This document shows positions 9,676 to 18,252 of a stretch of DNA of 64,000 nucleotides, one piece after another; the stretch's first letter is position 1; each line of letters begins with the position of its first letter. The translations under genes were made by a program, and so were the position numbers. The notes below the pieces were generated by a model that did no database searches, was not told the DNA's origin, and worked only from the letters and a program-made list of their open reading frames with translations. This DNA is from Lederbergia wuyishanensis (GTDB taxonomy: Bacteria; Bacillota; Bacilli; Bacillales; Bacillaceae_C). The stretch spans positions 124,001-188,000 of the forward strand of contig NZ_JALIRM010000008.1 of assembly GCF_022900255.1 (NCBI RefSeq). Reading direction: 5' to 3'.

Positions 9676-10023
9676 ATGTTTAATCGAGAATTAGTTAAAG
9701 GCAGTACATCCCTTTTGTTGCTTCAACTATTGAACGAGCGGGATATGTATGGTTATGAGCTTGTTAAGGAATTGGAGAAGCGCAGCAGTAATGGAATTTC
9801 CTTTAAGGAAGGTACGCTATATCCTGCCCTGCATAAGCTTGAAAAGCAAGGGTATATTGAATGCTATTGGCAGGAACAAGAGAAGGGGCCGGCAAGGAAG
9901 TATTACCATATAACTGATGAAGGAAGAGAAATGCTTCTTGAAAAAACCGATGAATGGCACGACTTTGTTTCAGTCATGAACAAGGTAATTGGGAGAAAAA
10001 ATCATGGAACGGTTGAAGAATGA
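9676..10023 (+). CDS. PadR-family transcriptional regulator
   Basis: A 115-aa winged-helix regulator. The PadR core is clear: [20 protein letters not shown], the ...[19 protein letters not shown] recognition region, and the wing [15 protein letters not shown]. PadR proteins repress promoters and release on ligand or envelope-stress signals. AGGTAGGTG precedes ATG 9676. Its 3' end overlaps the start of the next gene by 20 bp, an arrangement typical of PadR-HAAS pairs. Shared 17-bp motifs before this gene and before the gene at 10701 are its likely operators. Confidence 0.94.
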   Translation: MFNRELVKGSTSLLLLQLLNERDMYGYELVKELEKRSSNGISFKEGTLYPALHKLEKQGYIECYWQEQEKGPARKYYHITDEGREMLLEKTDEWHDFVSVMNKVIGRKNHGTVEE

Positions 10024-10642
10024 GTTTTTAGCAGAACTTGAGGAAAGTCTTGCAAATCATCAAGAAAAGGTATCTATCTTAGAGGAATATGCTGCTCATC
10101 TTGATGAGTTCCTTGGTTGTCTCCCAGCCCTAGTTGATGAAGACGAAATGCGGGATCAAATCTATTCAAAATTAGGGACACCTAAAGAAATTGCGGCCAT
10201 GTGGAAGGAAGAACTTTCCGTTACACCAAGTAATATGAAATGGCTGTTTGTTGCTGTGAATGTTTTGTTTTTTGGAGGAGGGGCGACTCTCACATTAGCG
10301 CATAATTTGTTCGATTGGTACTGGTTAACTTATTTTTGGGATCGGTTGACAAGCTTTCCGATTGTTATTGCGTTTATATACATGTTTTTTTGGGCACTTT
10401 TAGGTTACGAAATTGGAAGAGGATTTGGACATAATGGCAGAAAACTGTTAAAGAGAACATTTGTTTTAGCTTTGATTCCAAATATCATTCTTATGATTTT
10501 AACCGTTTTTCAAATTATTCCTCATAAATGGTTTTATCCATTACTGACGCAAACGTTTATTGGACTTTGTATTTTATTCACGCTTCTTTTATACCCGGTT
10601 TGTTTAATCAGTTATAAATGGGGCAAAAAAGCTTCAGTGTGA
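10004..10642 (+). CDS. HAAS-domain (DUF1700) membrane protein
   Basis: This 212-aa protein begins with a HAAS-type helical domain ([16 protein letters not shown], then a heptad-rich stretch to about residue 60, including [17 protein letters not shown]). Three or four membrane segments follow (about 75-95, 110-135, 150-172 and 180-205). HAAS proteins are usually encoded directly after a PadR regulator and are thought to couple membrane state to it. ATG 10004 has GGGAG upstream and overlaps the padR stop; a TTG at 9989 was rejected. The stop codon lies within a terminator hairpin. Confidence 0.88.
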   Translation: MERLKNEFLAELEESLANHQEKVSILEEYAAHLDEFLGCLPALVDEDEMRDQIYSKLGTPKEIAAMWKEELSVTPSNMKWLFVAVNVLFFGGGATLTLAHNLFDWYWLTYFWDRLTSFPIVIAFIYMFFWALLGYEIGRGFGHNGRKLLKRTFVLALIPNIILMILTVFQIIPHKWFYPLLTQTFIGLCILFTLLLYPVCLISYKWGKKASV

Positions 10643-10652
10643 GCTTTTTTTT
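10625..10652 (+). terminator. intrinsic terminator overlapping the HAAS stop codon
   Basis: AAAAAAGCT (10625-10633) pairs with AGCTTTTTT (10642-10650), with a T-run to 10652. The TGA stop (10640-10642) lies in the hairpin. It separates padR-HAAS from the next gene, which has its own predicted operator and promoter. Confidence 0.75.
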
Positions 10653-10662
10653 AACTATCTAC

Positions 10663-10679
10663 ATAGAATATCTATATAC
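10663..10679. promoter_or_regulatory. second predicted PadR operator
   Basis: ATAGAATATCTATATAC differs at one of 17 positions from the site at 9634-9650. It lies between the terminator and the start codon at 10701, so the PadR regulator probably controls both transcripts. Confidence 0.6.
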
Positions 10680-10700
10680 ATAGAATAAGGAGGTAATAGT

Positions 10701-12149
10701 ATGGAATTGAAAATCGAAAAGATAGACTGGTTATTTTTCATAATGTGTTTTTTAGTAGGAATTGTAGCGGAAGAAGCTTTTTTCAGGGGACAAATTGGTA
10801 TTTCATATATTGTATTTATTGTATTGTTTTATACAATATTTTGTTATCGGTTTCGATCATATCCTTTCTCACACCAACGATTGGGATATTTAGTTCTCAT
10901 TGCAATCTGGTTGTTGGCCATCAGTTATTATTTGTATGATACAGAACTTTTTTATGCATTAAACGTCCTGATCATCCCTGCACTTGTTATATTTCATCTT
11001 GTTTTAATTACTTCACAAGAAAAAACAGAGTGGAGTAACGTGCGTTTTATTTTCTATATGTTACGTCGTCTTATCGATGGGATTAGGTATAATGCAATTT
11101 TTATAAAATATGTTTCCAGTTTGTTAAAGAAAAGTTCCAACAAAAAGCATTATGATGTCTGGGGTAAGATTTTAATAGGGCTTATCATATCTGTACCGTT
11201 ACTATTTATCATACTTAACCTATTAATTTCGGCAGATACTCAGTTTGAACAACTTATAACCAGCATCCCGAACCTATTTAACTTTAAGGCAGAATATGCA
11301 TTTCGCTTTATCATCATTTTAATCTACACATTCATGTTCTTCGGCTTTATGCAAGTTCTTTTGCAAAAGAATACCATTACGGAGCAAAAGGAATTTAAGC
11401 CAATTTCTATGGATGGAATTATTACTTTAACGATTTTAAGTCTTCTTGATATAGTTTATATACTATTCGTAGTTATTCAATTTAAATATTTCTTCAGCGG
11501 CACACTTGATGAAGGGTACACATATGCAGAATATGCACGACGTGGATTTTTTGAATTGCTATTTGTCACTCTCATAAATCTTAGTGTTACAACAGGTGTT
11601 ATAAGTTTAACGAAAAATGTGCAAGGATTTTTGAAAAGTGCGATTCGGAGTGCTCTAACTATTTTAGTTTTATCAAGTGGTGTCCTTCTTATATCTGCCT
11701 TCATGCGCTTGACTATGTACGAGAATGCGTATGGCTTTACATTTACACGAGTACTCGCACACTCGTTCATGATTTTTCTTATGGTGATTTTAACCTACAC
11801 GTTAATAAAAATTTGGCTCGAAAAGCTTTCATTGTTCCACTTCTATTTCATCGCAACCCTTGTTTATTATGTTGGCCTCAATATCGTTAATATTGACAGG
11901 TTTGTTGTCGAGCAAAATTTTGAACGCTTCGAGCAAACGGGAAAAATTGATTCTTTATATATGAGTAGATTTTCCTCAACTGGACTCTTGGGATTAATCG
12001 AACTACACGAAAAAGAACCTAACAATCAAGAGTTGAACGATTTGTTAAAACAAATAAAAGCAGAAATAAGGCCAACAAATATGTGGCAGTCGCACAATTA
12101 TTCTCGAACCAAAGCTTATGAAAAGTTAGTGGAATTAGATATTAAATGA
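10701..12149 (+). CDS. multi-pass membrane protein (DUF4153/DUF4173-like)
   Basis: A 482-aa integral membrane protein with about ten to twelve hydrophobic segments between residues 10 and 400. The hydrophilic C-terminus (FERFEQTGKIDSLYMSRFSS, then a Glu/Asn-rich helix) resembles the end of the DUF4173/DUF4153 group of Firmicutes membrane proteins. I am not sure which of the two names applies. No catalytic motif is visible and the function is unknown. AAGGAGG precedes ATG 10701. Control by the neighbouring PadR protein is suggested by the shared operator. Confidence 0.75.
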   Translation: MELKIEKIDWLFFIMCFLVGIVAEEAFFRGQIGISYIVFIVLFYTIFCYRFRSYPFSHQRLGYLVLIAIWLLAISYYLYDTELFYALNVLIIPALVIFHLVLITSQEKTEWSNVRFIFYMLRRLIDGIRYNAIFIKYVSSLLKKSSNKKHYDVWGKILIGLIISVPLLFIILNLLISADTQFEQLITSIPNLFNFKAEYAFRFIIILIYTFMFFGFMQVLLQKNTITEQKEFKPISMDGIITLTILSLLDIVYILFVVIQFKYFFSGTLDEGYTYAEYARRGFFELLFVTLINLSVTTGVISLTKNVQGFLKSAIRSALTILVLSSGVLLISAFMRLTMYENAYGFTFTRVLAHSFMIFLMVILTYTLIKIWLEKLSLFHFYFIATLVYYVGLNIVNIDRFVVEQNFERFEQTGKIDSLYMSRFSSTGLLGLIELHEKEPNNQELNDLLKQIKAEIRPTNMWQSHNYSRTKAYEKLVELDIK

Positions 12150-12171
12150 GAAAATAAGAGGAGGATGGAAA

Positions 12172-12360
12172 ATGTCTAAATTAGGGTCAAATGCAAGACC
12201 AGCCGTTTTATATGTCCATTCGGAGGAAAAAGCGAACGAACTGTATCGTACTTGTGACGAAATGGGATGGAAGGTAGTTATTAATGTTGACCCCGATAAG
12301 CCCGAAGATCTTTTGGATTATCAAAGATTAATGGGGAAAAAAGTGAAAACAAGAAGTTGA
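12172..12360 (+). CDS. small PBPRA1643-like protein lacking the SEC-C motif
   Basis: A 62-aa protein starting MSKLGSNARPAVLYVHSEEK, followed by an alpha/beta segment (MGWKVVINVDPDKPEDLLDY) and a basic tail. It resembles the N-terminal domain of proteins that normally continue into a Cys-rich SEC-C zinc motif (PCPCGSGKKYKKCC-type). Here the ORF stops at KTRS and no Cys motif follows in any nearby frame, so it is either a natural short form or a truncation. RBS GAGGAGG precedes ATG 12172. Function unknown. Confidence 0.7.
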   Translation: MSKLGSNARPAVLYVHSEEKANELYRTCDEMGWKVVINVDPDKPEDLLDYQRLMGKKVKTRS

Positions 12361-12388
12361 TAATATCATCATAATATGAAGAGATAAG

Positions 12389-12420
12389 GAAAAGGGTGAA
12401 GTAGCCCTTTTCTTTTATTT
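12389..12420 (+). terminator. intrinsic terminator
   Basis: GAAAAGGG (12389-12396) pairs with CCCTTTTC (12405-12412), followed by a T-rich tail. It ends the transcript of the membrane protein and small protein. Confidence 0.85.
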
Positions 12421-12683
12421 TTACTAGCTTAAGTTTCTAAAATTAGATATTGTGTTGTTGAATTACAAAAACACAGGAGTTAGACAAGCAACCAAAATAG
12501 AGTTTATGCACTATAAGAAGTAAAAGGAAAATGTGTCAAATGAGCATTATGAAAAAATATATTTCTTGTTATTGCTATCCGCAAATCTTTTCCTTTATTG
12601 CTGTATTGTTTACAACCATTACTCTTTCCATTTATGATGATTAATATAGAAAGATTGTATTACTAATAGATTGGGTTGTTTCT
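12421..12683 (+). promoter_or_regulatory. intergenic region with a likely promoter for the GGDEF-EAL gene
   Basis: No gene was recognised here. TTTACA (12609-12614) and TATGAT (12633-12638), 18 bp apart, are the best sigma-A candidate for the gene starting at 12684. A 37-codon ORF from about 12531 is weakly supported and was not called. Confidence 0.45.
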
Positions 12684-15275
12684 ATGTTTAAACATAAAAT
12701 ATGGAATAGTGAAAATTTCCTTTTCATTCTTTTATTAGGACTTATTCTTTTATCTTCAAGCTTTAATGTATCTTTCATTTACGGAATATCATTTACTTTT
12801 ACAAGTATTTTCTTATTTTTAATGCTCCGTCTCTTTGGGCTGCCGCATGCTGTAATTGCAGGTTTACTAGCTTTTCTTTTAATACCTCACCACTTTTCAC
12901 ATGTAACCCAGCATGCTTTGTTAATTGTGGAAGTCTTATTTGTAGGTGCTTTTTTTCTTAATGGCAGAAAAGCAAAAATGTTTTTTGTGGACATTTTATT
13001 TTGGATGACAATAGGTTTTGTTGGGCTTTTATTAATCAACCAAACTTATTTAATTGGAAATGCTCTCTATTTTCAAATAGGTAAAACAGTTGTTAATGGA
13101 CTATTTAATGTTTTAATAGCCGATATGCTTTTAGCTTATGTTCCGTTCTATAAGTTTTTTAAAAATAATAAGATTAGCCGCAACAACGTTTCAATTCATC
13201 AATTTTTATCACATATCACTTTTATTTCTATCATTCTTCCATTCTTTTTTAGTGTCATGACGAATGTATGGAATACAAAGGAATCTTTGGATCAAGATAA
13301 TATTTTTGCTGTAAAACACAGTGTGAGTCTAATACAAAAAGAAATGTTAAATTGGAAAACAGAAGATTTACTGACAAATAAGGTAAGTGATTTGGTTTCA
13401 CATTATCAAGCCAATGATTTTGATGTTGTCATTAGTGATTTGGATAACCTTGTATATGGATCAAGTACTACTAATATCCCTACCCGAACTGTAAATAATT
13501 GGAACGATTACGATGTTCTGAATACATCAGCTACTGATTTTAAGGTCATTTTACCAAAGGGGGATGAGGGATATCCCATTCGCAAATGGAGCGGAGGATA
13601 TTATTTATTCTCTGATGATATTAAGCCGCTCTCTATGAAAGTAATGTTTCTAATTCCAATTTCTCAATACCAAAATCAGCTATATAATATCTTTTTGGAA
13701 CAGCTCGGATATTCCGTCATATTTGCGATTTTTATCATTATGTTTGTTCAAACAGTCAGTCGTATTTTTATGACTAATATTAGACAACTGACATTGGCAA
13801 CGACACATTTACCACAAAAATTAGTTCAAAACGAAACAATTGAATGGCCTCAAGGTCATGTTTCGGAATTGCGGTTACTTTCGAAAAATCTAAGAGAAAT
13901 GGCTGAAAAATTAGCCGAATTATTTAGGGAAAGTAATTCGATGAATAGTAAGTTAAAGGAGCAAACCGAACAGTTAATTGAATCTGAGTTTAGATTAAAT
14001 CGTTTAGCTTTTTATGATGTGCTGACGGGGTTGCCGAATCGCAGGCATTTTCAAGATTACGTACAAAGTTTGATATATAACCAAACTTCTTCTCAATTTG
14101 CTGTAATTTTTATTGATATTAATCAATTTAAACAAGTCAATGATACGATTGGCCATATGGCAGGCGACACACTACTACAATTAGTTGCAGACCATCTTCG
14201 AACATTGAATAATGATCGTCGACAAATTTTCAGGCTAAGCGGAGATGAATTTGTCATAGTTTTTAGTATTGAAATGAAAGAAGAAATACATGAAATGCTT
14301 AAGCAATTGCAAGACGAATTTTCGGCTCCGTTTTCTATTCAAGGACATTTGCTTTATGTTACCGCGAGCATTGGAATAAGTGTGTATCCTGAAGATGGGA
14401 AGGATATCGACAGTCTTTTAAAATGTGCTGATATTGCCATGTATCAATCTAAAGAAAAAGGGGGAAATGTAGCTCATTTTTTCAATGAATCAATGCGAAA
14501 TAAATATGATAATCGCCTGCTTATTGAAAATTCATTGAGGCTAGCTGTCGATAGGGGAGATTTTGTCTTATATTATCAACCAAAATATCGATTGGGTAAA
14601 ATTACAAGTATGGAAGCGTTGATTCGCTGGATTGATCCGGAACTTGGCTTTGTTTCTCCTGGTTCTTTTATTCCAATTGCTGAGGAAATTGGATTAATCC
14701 TAAAAATTGATCGCTGGTCCTTAATCGAAGCGTGTAAGCAGAATAAAGAATGGCAGGATCGTGGATTTCCGAAAGTTCCTATTTCGGTAAACATTTCGGC
14801 AAAGCAATTTCAACAAGATTCTTTAGTTTCAATGGTAAAAGAAGCGTTGGACATTTCAGGAATAGATCCTAAATATATAAAGCTAGAAATAACAGAAAGT
14901 GTTTTTATAAAAAATTTGGATCATGTAGCGAGCATCATTAAGCAGTTAAAAGATATTGGTGTCAAAATTTCCATTGATGACTTCGGTAAGGGGTATTCCT
15001 CTTTATATCCATTGCTGCAACTACCAATCGACGAAATAAAAATTGACCGTCAATTTATATCGGATATCGATCAAAATATGAAAAAATCTCGATTAGTACA
15101 GTCCATCCTAAGTATGGCAAAAGGACTGCAACTAAATGTTGTTGCTGAAGGGATTGAAACAAATGGAGAAAAAAATACTTTATTGCAAATGGGCTGTGAC
15201 GAGCTCCAAGGTTATTTGTTCAGTCGCCCAATCAACGCTCAAGAAATAGAGTCCTTACTGTTAAATAAGAAATAG
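12684..15275 (+). CDS. membrane-bound GGDEF-EAL cyclic-di-GMP protein
   Basis: An 863-aa signalling protein. The N-terminus has about six membrane segments (residues 10-190), an extracytoplasmic sensor-like region (about 195-325), another membrane segment (about 340-360), then a coiled linker, a GGDEF domain (about 440-600) and an EAL domain (about 610-860). The GGDEF signature reads RLSGDEFVIVF, so the first Gly is Ser, and there is no RxxD inhibitory site five residues before it. The EAL domain keeps EALIRW, VNISAKQF, LEITES, SIDDFGKGYSSL, EIKIDRQF and VVAEGIET, so phosphodiesterase activity is likely. Net activity is probably c-di-GMP degradation, with GGDEF as a possible GTP-sensing regulator. 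The start lacks a strong RBS. Confidence 0.93.
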   Translation: MFKHKIWNSENFLFILLLGLILLSSSFNVSFIYGISFTFTSIFLFLMLRLFGLPHAVIAGLLAFLLIPHHFSHVTQHALLIVEVLFVGAFFLNGRKAKMFFVDILFWMTIGFVGLLLINQTYLIGNALYFQIGKTVVNGLFNVLIADMLLAYVPFYKFFKNNKISRNNVSIHQFLSHITFISIILPFFFSVMTNVWNTKESLDQDNIFAVKHSVSLIQKEMLNWKTEDLLTNKVSDLVSHYQANDFDVVISDLDNLVYGSSTTNIPTRTVNNWNDYDVLNTSATDFKVILPKGDEGYPIRKWSGGYYLFSDDIKPLSMKVMFLIPISQYQNQLYNIFLEQLGYSVIFAIFIIMFVQTVSRIFMTNIRQLTLATTHLPQKLVQNETIEWPQGHVSELRLLSKNLREMAEKLAELFRESNSMNSKLKEQTEQLIESEFRLNRLAFYDVLTGLPNRRHFQDYVQSLIYNQTSSQFAVIFIDINQFKQVNDTIGHMAGDTLLQLVADHLRTLNNDRRQIFRLSGDEFVIVFSIEMKEEIHEMLKQLQDEFSAPFSIQGHLLYVTASIGISVYPEDGKDIDSLLKCADIAMYQSKEKGGNVAHFFNESMRNKYDNRLLIENSLRLAVDRGDFVLYYQPKYRLGKITSMEALIRWIDPELGFVSPGSFIPIAEEIGLILKIDRWSLIEACKQNKEWQDRGFPKVPISVNISAKQFQQDSLVSMVKEALDISGIDPKYIKLEITESVFIKNLDHVASIIKQLKDIGVKISIDDFGKGYSSLYPLLQLPIDEIKIDRQFISDIDQNMKKSRLVQSILSMAKGLQLNVVAEGIETNGEKNTLLQMGCDELQGYLFSRPINAQEIESLLLNKK

Positions 15276-15291
15276 TTGGATTCCGGATAAT

Positions 15292-15332
15292 AAGGCTGCC
15301 TAAAATATATATTACGGCAGTCTTTATTCCTT
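15292..15332 (+). terminator. intrinsic terminator
   Basis: AAGGCTGCC (15292-15300) pairs with GGCAGTCTT (15316-15324) with one G-T wobble, followed by a T-rich tail. Confidence 0.8.
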
Positions 15333-15426
15333 TTGTTGGGAGGATTTGGTGGAGTGTCTATATTGTGAAAATTTGATATACTTAAAAAGGTCTCGTGCTT
15401 TCATCGTGCAACAAGGGGGAGAATAA

Positions 15427-16800
15427 ATGAATAAAGAGACAAAACAAAAATCTGTTGTAATCGCGTTATTAATTTCAACGTTTCTTACAGCCATTGAAGG
15501 AACGATTGTTAGCACGGCGATGCCAAAGATTGTAGATGATCTTGGTGGGAGCCATTTATACACATGGGTGATTTCGATTTATTTATTAGCGGTCGTCATC
15601 AGTACACCGATTTTTGGGAAAATGGCTGACTTATTTGGCCGAAAATTAATGTTTACGATAGGTACGCTAATATTTTTAGCGGGCTCTATGCTTTCCGGAC
15701 TTTCTCAAACGATGGAGCAGCTCATTATTTTCCGCCTTATTCAAGGAATCGGCGCAGGAGCATTATCGACTATTCCTTTTACCATTATTGGTGATGTATT
15801 TGAATTTAATATGAGGGCGAAAATGCAAGGGTGGATGAGCAGTGTATGGGGAATTGCCGGTATTTTCGGACCTCTTGCCGGAGGATTCATTGTCGATACG
15901 ATATCCTGGCATTGGATTTTCTTTATGAATCTTCCATTTGGAATCATATCTTTATTTCTTTTATGGGTTGCCTTGCATGAGCATATTGAAAAGAAAAAGC
16001 AAGTCATTGATTACGCAGGAATCTTAACATTTACCATCTGTATGAGTGCATTTTTATATGCTTTAACGTTAGTAAAAGAATATAAGGAAGTAACAGGTCA
16101 AATTTCAATTTTATTTATTGTGGCATTCGTAGGGCTTGGTCTTTTTCTTTGGATTCAGGCAAAAGGAAGAGAGCCAATGCTGCCACTTTCTCTATTTAAA
16201 AATAAATATATTTCGATATCTAATGCAACAGGGTTCTTATTAGGCTTTATTCTCGTCACTATTACATTTTATATCCCATTATGGGTACAGGGTGTTACAA
16301 ATTTAAATGCGACATTTTCCGGAATTGCGATGTTGCCAATGTCCGTTACATGGCCGTTTGGTGCCCTCTTAGCAGGTAAGTGGATGAGCAAGAAACCTAT
16401 TGCCCATATTACTTTAGCTGGAATCGCGATTATTATTGTCGGATGCATTGGGTTGGTATTTTTCCGTACTGAAACGACTGTAACATGGATGATGGTTGTG
16501 ACAGGAGTTTTAGGAGTTGGGTTCGGATTGGCTTATACCGCCTTCAATGTTGCTGTTCAGTCTTCGGTTGAATGGGAAGTTCGCGGAGTGGCAATGGGCT
16601 CGCACAATTTACTAAAAAATCTTGGTCAGGCAATCGGTATTGCCGTATCGGGATTATGGTTGAGCGACGAATTAAAAGGCAGCGTGTTAGAATCGAGCTT
16701 GCACAATGTTTTTATTTTACTTCTTATACTCGGAATAGGCTCAATGGCCGTGACAAGTATACTTTTAAGCAAAAAAGGCAGAGAGCTTGCCCTACATTAA
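15427..16800 (+). CDS. MFS multidrug-type efflux transporter (DHA2-like)
   Basis: A 457-aa major facilitator with twelve to fourteen predicted membrane segments. Motif D1-like TAIEGTIVSTAMPKIVDDLG (about residues 19-38), motif A GKMADLFGRK (about 64-73), and the antiporter motif C region WGIAGIFGPLAGGFI (about 140-155) are all present, as in EmrB/QacA-type drug:H+ antiporters. Substrate is unknown. GGGGGAG precedes ATG 15427. It is a single-gene unit bounded by terminators. No regulator gene is adjacent. Confidence 0.92.
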   Translation: MNKETKQKSVVIALLISTFLTAIEGTIVSTAMPKIVDDLGGSHLYTWVISIYLLAVVISTPIFGKMADLFGRKLMFTIGTLIFLAGSMLSGLSQTMEQLIIFRLIQGIGAGALSTIPFTIIGDVFEFNMRAKMQGWMSSVWGIAGIFGPLAGGFIVDTISWHWIFFMNLPFGIISLFLLWVALHEHIEKKKQVIDYAGILTFTICMSAFLYALTLVKEYKEVTGQISILFIVAFVGLGLFLWIQAKGREPMLPLSLFKNKYISISNATGFLLGFILVTITFYIPLWVQGVTNLNATFSGIAMLPMSVTWPFGALLAGKWMSKKPIAHITLAGIAIIIVGCIGLVFFRTETTVTWMMVVTGVLGVGFGLAYTAFNVAVQSSVEWEVRGVAMGSHNLLKNLGQAIGIAVSGLWLSDELKGSVLESSLHNVFILLLILGIGSMAVTSILLSKKGRELALH

Positions 16801-16806
16801 GTACTA

Positions 16807-16850
16807 AAGACAGTAGGAATCCTAGATTATCAGGATTCCTACTGTCTTTA
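16807..16850. terminator. strong terminator after the MFS gene
   Basis: AAGACAGTAGGAATCC (16807-16822) and its perfect complement at 16833-16848 form a 16-bp stem with a 10-nt loop, with T-rich flanks that could serve both directions. The rest of 16851-17037 holds no gene. It contains a distant inverted repeat, CTCTTTTCTCA (16940-16950) and TGAGAAAAGAG (17022-17032), near the end of the convergent gene. Confidence 0.88.
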
Positions 16851-17037
16851 TTTATTAAATCAGTCTTCTTTGTAAAAAGCCCATAAGCCCGCTTTTACAC
16901 CTAAACAATGAAGTTTAGCTGTTCTTATGAAGTAGACAGCTCTTTTCTCATCAGAACGATTAATTTTTAAGATTCAAATCAACTCTTATTATGTAAATAT
17001 ATATATAATAGCAATAAAGCTTGAGAAAAGAGTCTTT

Positions 17038-17511
17038 TTATAAAAGCTTCAAATCATAATGATCAAGAGCTTCGTTAACATCGTGAATGTTATATATCTT
17101 TTTCTCAATACAAAACTGAATGATTAAATCAAAGGTTTCGCTATCTGACAATGTATATCCTGCAGAATGTAAGAGAGTATCCATCTCTTCTTGATTAAGT
17201 TCCAACGCTAAAGCAAGCGCGATTATCGTATTTTTCTTAGGACGGTAGCCAGGATTTGATCTTATTTTGGAAAAAAGCTTTCTATCAATTCCAGCTTTAT
17301 GATAGATTTCAGGATCAGTTGCCCCTCTTCGGTCGATAAAATCGAAAAGTATCTTTTGTAGTGAAGGTTTTCTTTTCGTTTCGATATAGTCCACAATTTC
17401 CCCATTGTACATATCTTCAAGGATTAATTCTTCAGATACATTGAAAGTTTTAAAAATAAGGTGAAATTCTATAAACTCCCGCAATTCACTTATCAACTTG
17501 TTATCGAGCAA
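17038..17511 (-). CDS. HTH-type regulator divergent from a vWA protein
   Basis: A protein of about 157 aa. The C-terminal half holds an XRE-like helix-turn-helix: IYHKAGIDRKLFSKIRSNPG then KNTIIALALALELNQEEMDT, followed by the helix LLHSAGYTLSDSETFDLIIQ. The N-terminal half (to about residue 65) is helical and acidic with no known motif. I chose TTG with its first base at 17511 because AGGGAG (complement of 17521-17526) lies nine bases upstream; a TTG at 17520 sits directly against that site. It is divergently transcribed from a vWA gene, with a perfect 18-bp palindrome between them, so it probably controls that promoter and its own. Confidence 0.8.
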   Translation of the reverse strand: MLDNKLISELREFIEFHLIFKTFNVSEELILEDMYNGEIVDYIETKRKPSLQKILFDFIDRRGATDPEIYHKAGIDRKLFSKIRSNPGYRPKKNTIIALALALELNQEEMDTLLHSAGYTLSDSETFDLIIQFCIEKKIYNIHDVNEALDHYDLKLL

Positions 17512-17559
17512 AGTGTCCAACTCCCTAAAATGTCGCTTTAAAGGCGACCAAAATATGGA

Positions 17560-17577
17560 TAATCATAGCTATGATTA
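17560..17577. promoter_or_regulatory. 18-bp perfect palindrome in the HTH/vWA divergent promoter
   Basis: TAATCATAGCTATGATTA is self-complementary over all 18 bases. It lies in the 96-bp divergent promoter region and overlaps a TATAAT hexamer on the minus strand (17574-17579) and a TATGAT on the plus strand (17570-17575). A second, weaker dyad GTCGC/GCGAC is at 17532-17548. This is the expected position for an operator of the HTH protein. Confidence 0.65.
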
Positions 17578-17607
17578 TACCATTAGATCATTAAGGGAGG
17601 ATTTTTT

Positions 17608-18186
17608 ATGTTAACAGAGCTTATTTTTTTGCTTGATCGAAGTGGTTCAATGGCTGGACTAGAAAATGACACGATTGGTGGATTCAATGCTCTAGTTGAA
17701 AAACAATGCAAACTTGAGGGAGAAACGATGGTAACAGCCGTACTATTTGATGATCAGTACGAAGTTTTATGGGAAGGGATAGATGCTAGAACAGCTAAGC
17801 TGACGGAGAAAGAATATTTTGTTCGTGGATATACGGCATTGCTAGATGCAATAGGTAAAACAATATTAGATGTGGATCGTAGATTTTCGAAAGATAGTAA
17901 ACCAGATAAAGTAATATTTGTAATCACTACGGATGGTTTGGAAAATGCAAGCCAAGAATTTACGTATCGGAAAATAAAAGAGATGATCAAGCGTCAAGAA
18001 GAAATACATCAATGGGAATTTATCTTTATTGGAGCGAATATCGATGTGGCACAAGAAGCTTATAATATTGGAGTGCGAGAAGATAATGCATATACTTTTG
18101 AAGCATCGAGCACTGGGGTAGAAGATATGTATCTAATGGTTAATGAAGAAATAAGTAATAGGAGACAATCTTTAAAGGATTTGTAA
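17608..18186 (+). CDS. stand-alone vWA-domain protein
   Basis: A 192-aa cytoplasmic protein that is almost only a von Willebrand factor A domain. The MIDAS is complete: DRSGSM (residues 9-14), the Thr in RGYTALLDAIG (about residue 75), and the Asp in VITTDGLENAS (about residue 111). There is no signal peptide or membrane segment. Related domains act in TerY-like and other stress or conflict complexes, but no ter, kinase or PP2C gene is near. AGGGAGG precedes ATG 17608. Paired with the divergent HTH gene it looks like a two-gene regulated module; the partner protein is unknown. Confidence 0.87.
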   Translation: MLTELIFLLDRSGSMAGLENDTIGGFNALVEKQCKLEGETMVTAVLFDDQYEVLWEGIDARTAKLTEKEYFVRGYTALLDAIGKTILDVDRRFSKDSKPDKVIFVITTDGLENASQEFTYRKIKEMIKRQEEIHQWEFIFIGANIDVAQEAYNIGVREDNAYTFEASSTGVEDMYLMVNEEISNRRQSLKDL

Positions 18187-18252
18187 AAATATTGGATTGA
18201 AAAGTAGAGTGATAATCCAAACAATGGTTCATACTATGTTTGGGTGATGATG

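Noticed and set aside
12531-12644. 37-codon ORF before the GGDEF-EAL gene
   Set aside because: RBS spacing is poor, the sequence is low in information, and it overlaps the likely promoter of the next gene.
17038-18186. TerY-type tellurite or kinase/phosphatase system
   Set aside because: Only a vWA domain and an HTH protein are present; there is no PP2C, kinase, TerD or TerC gene nearby.
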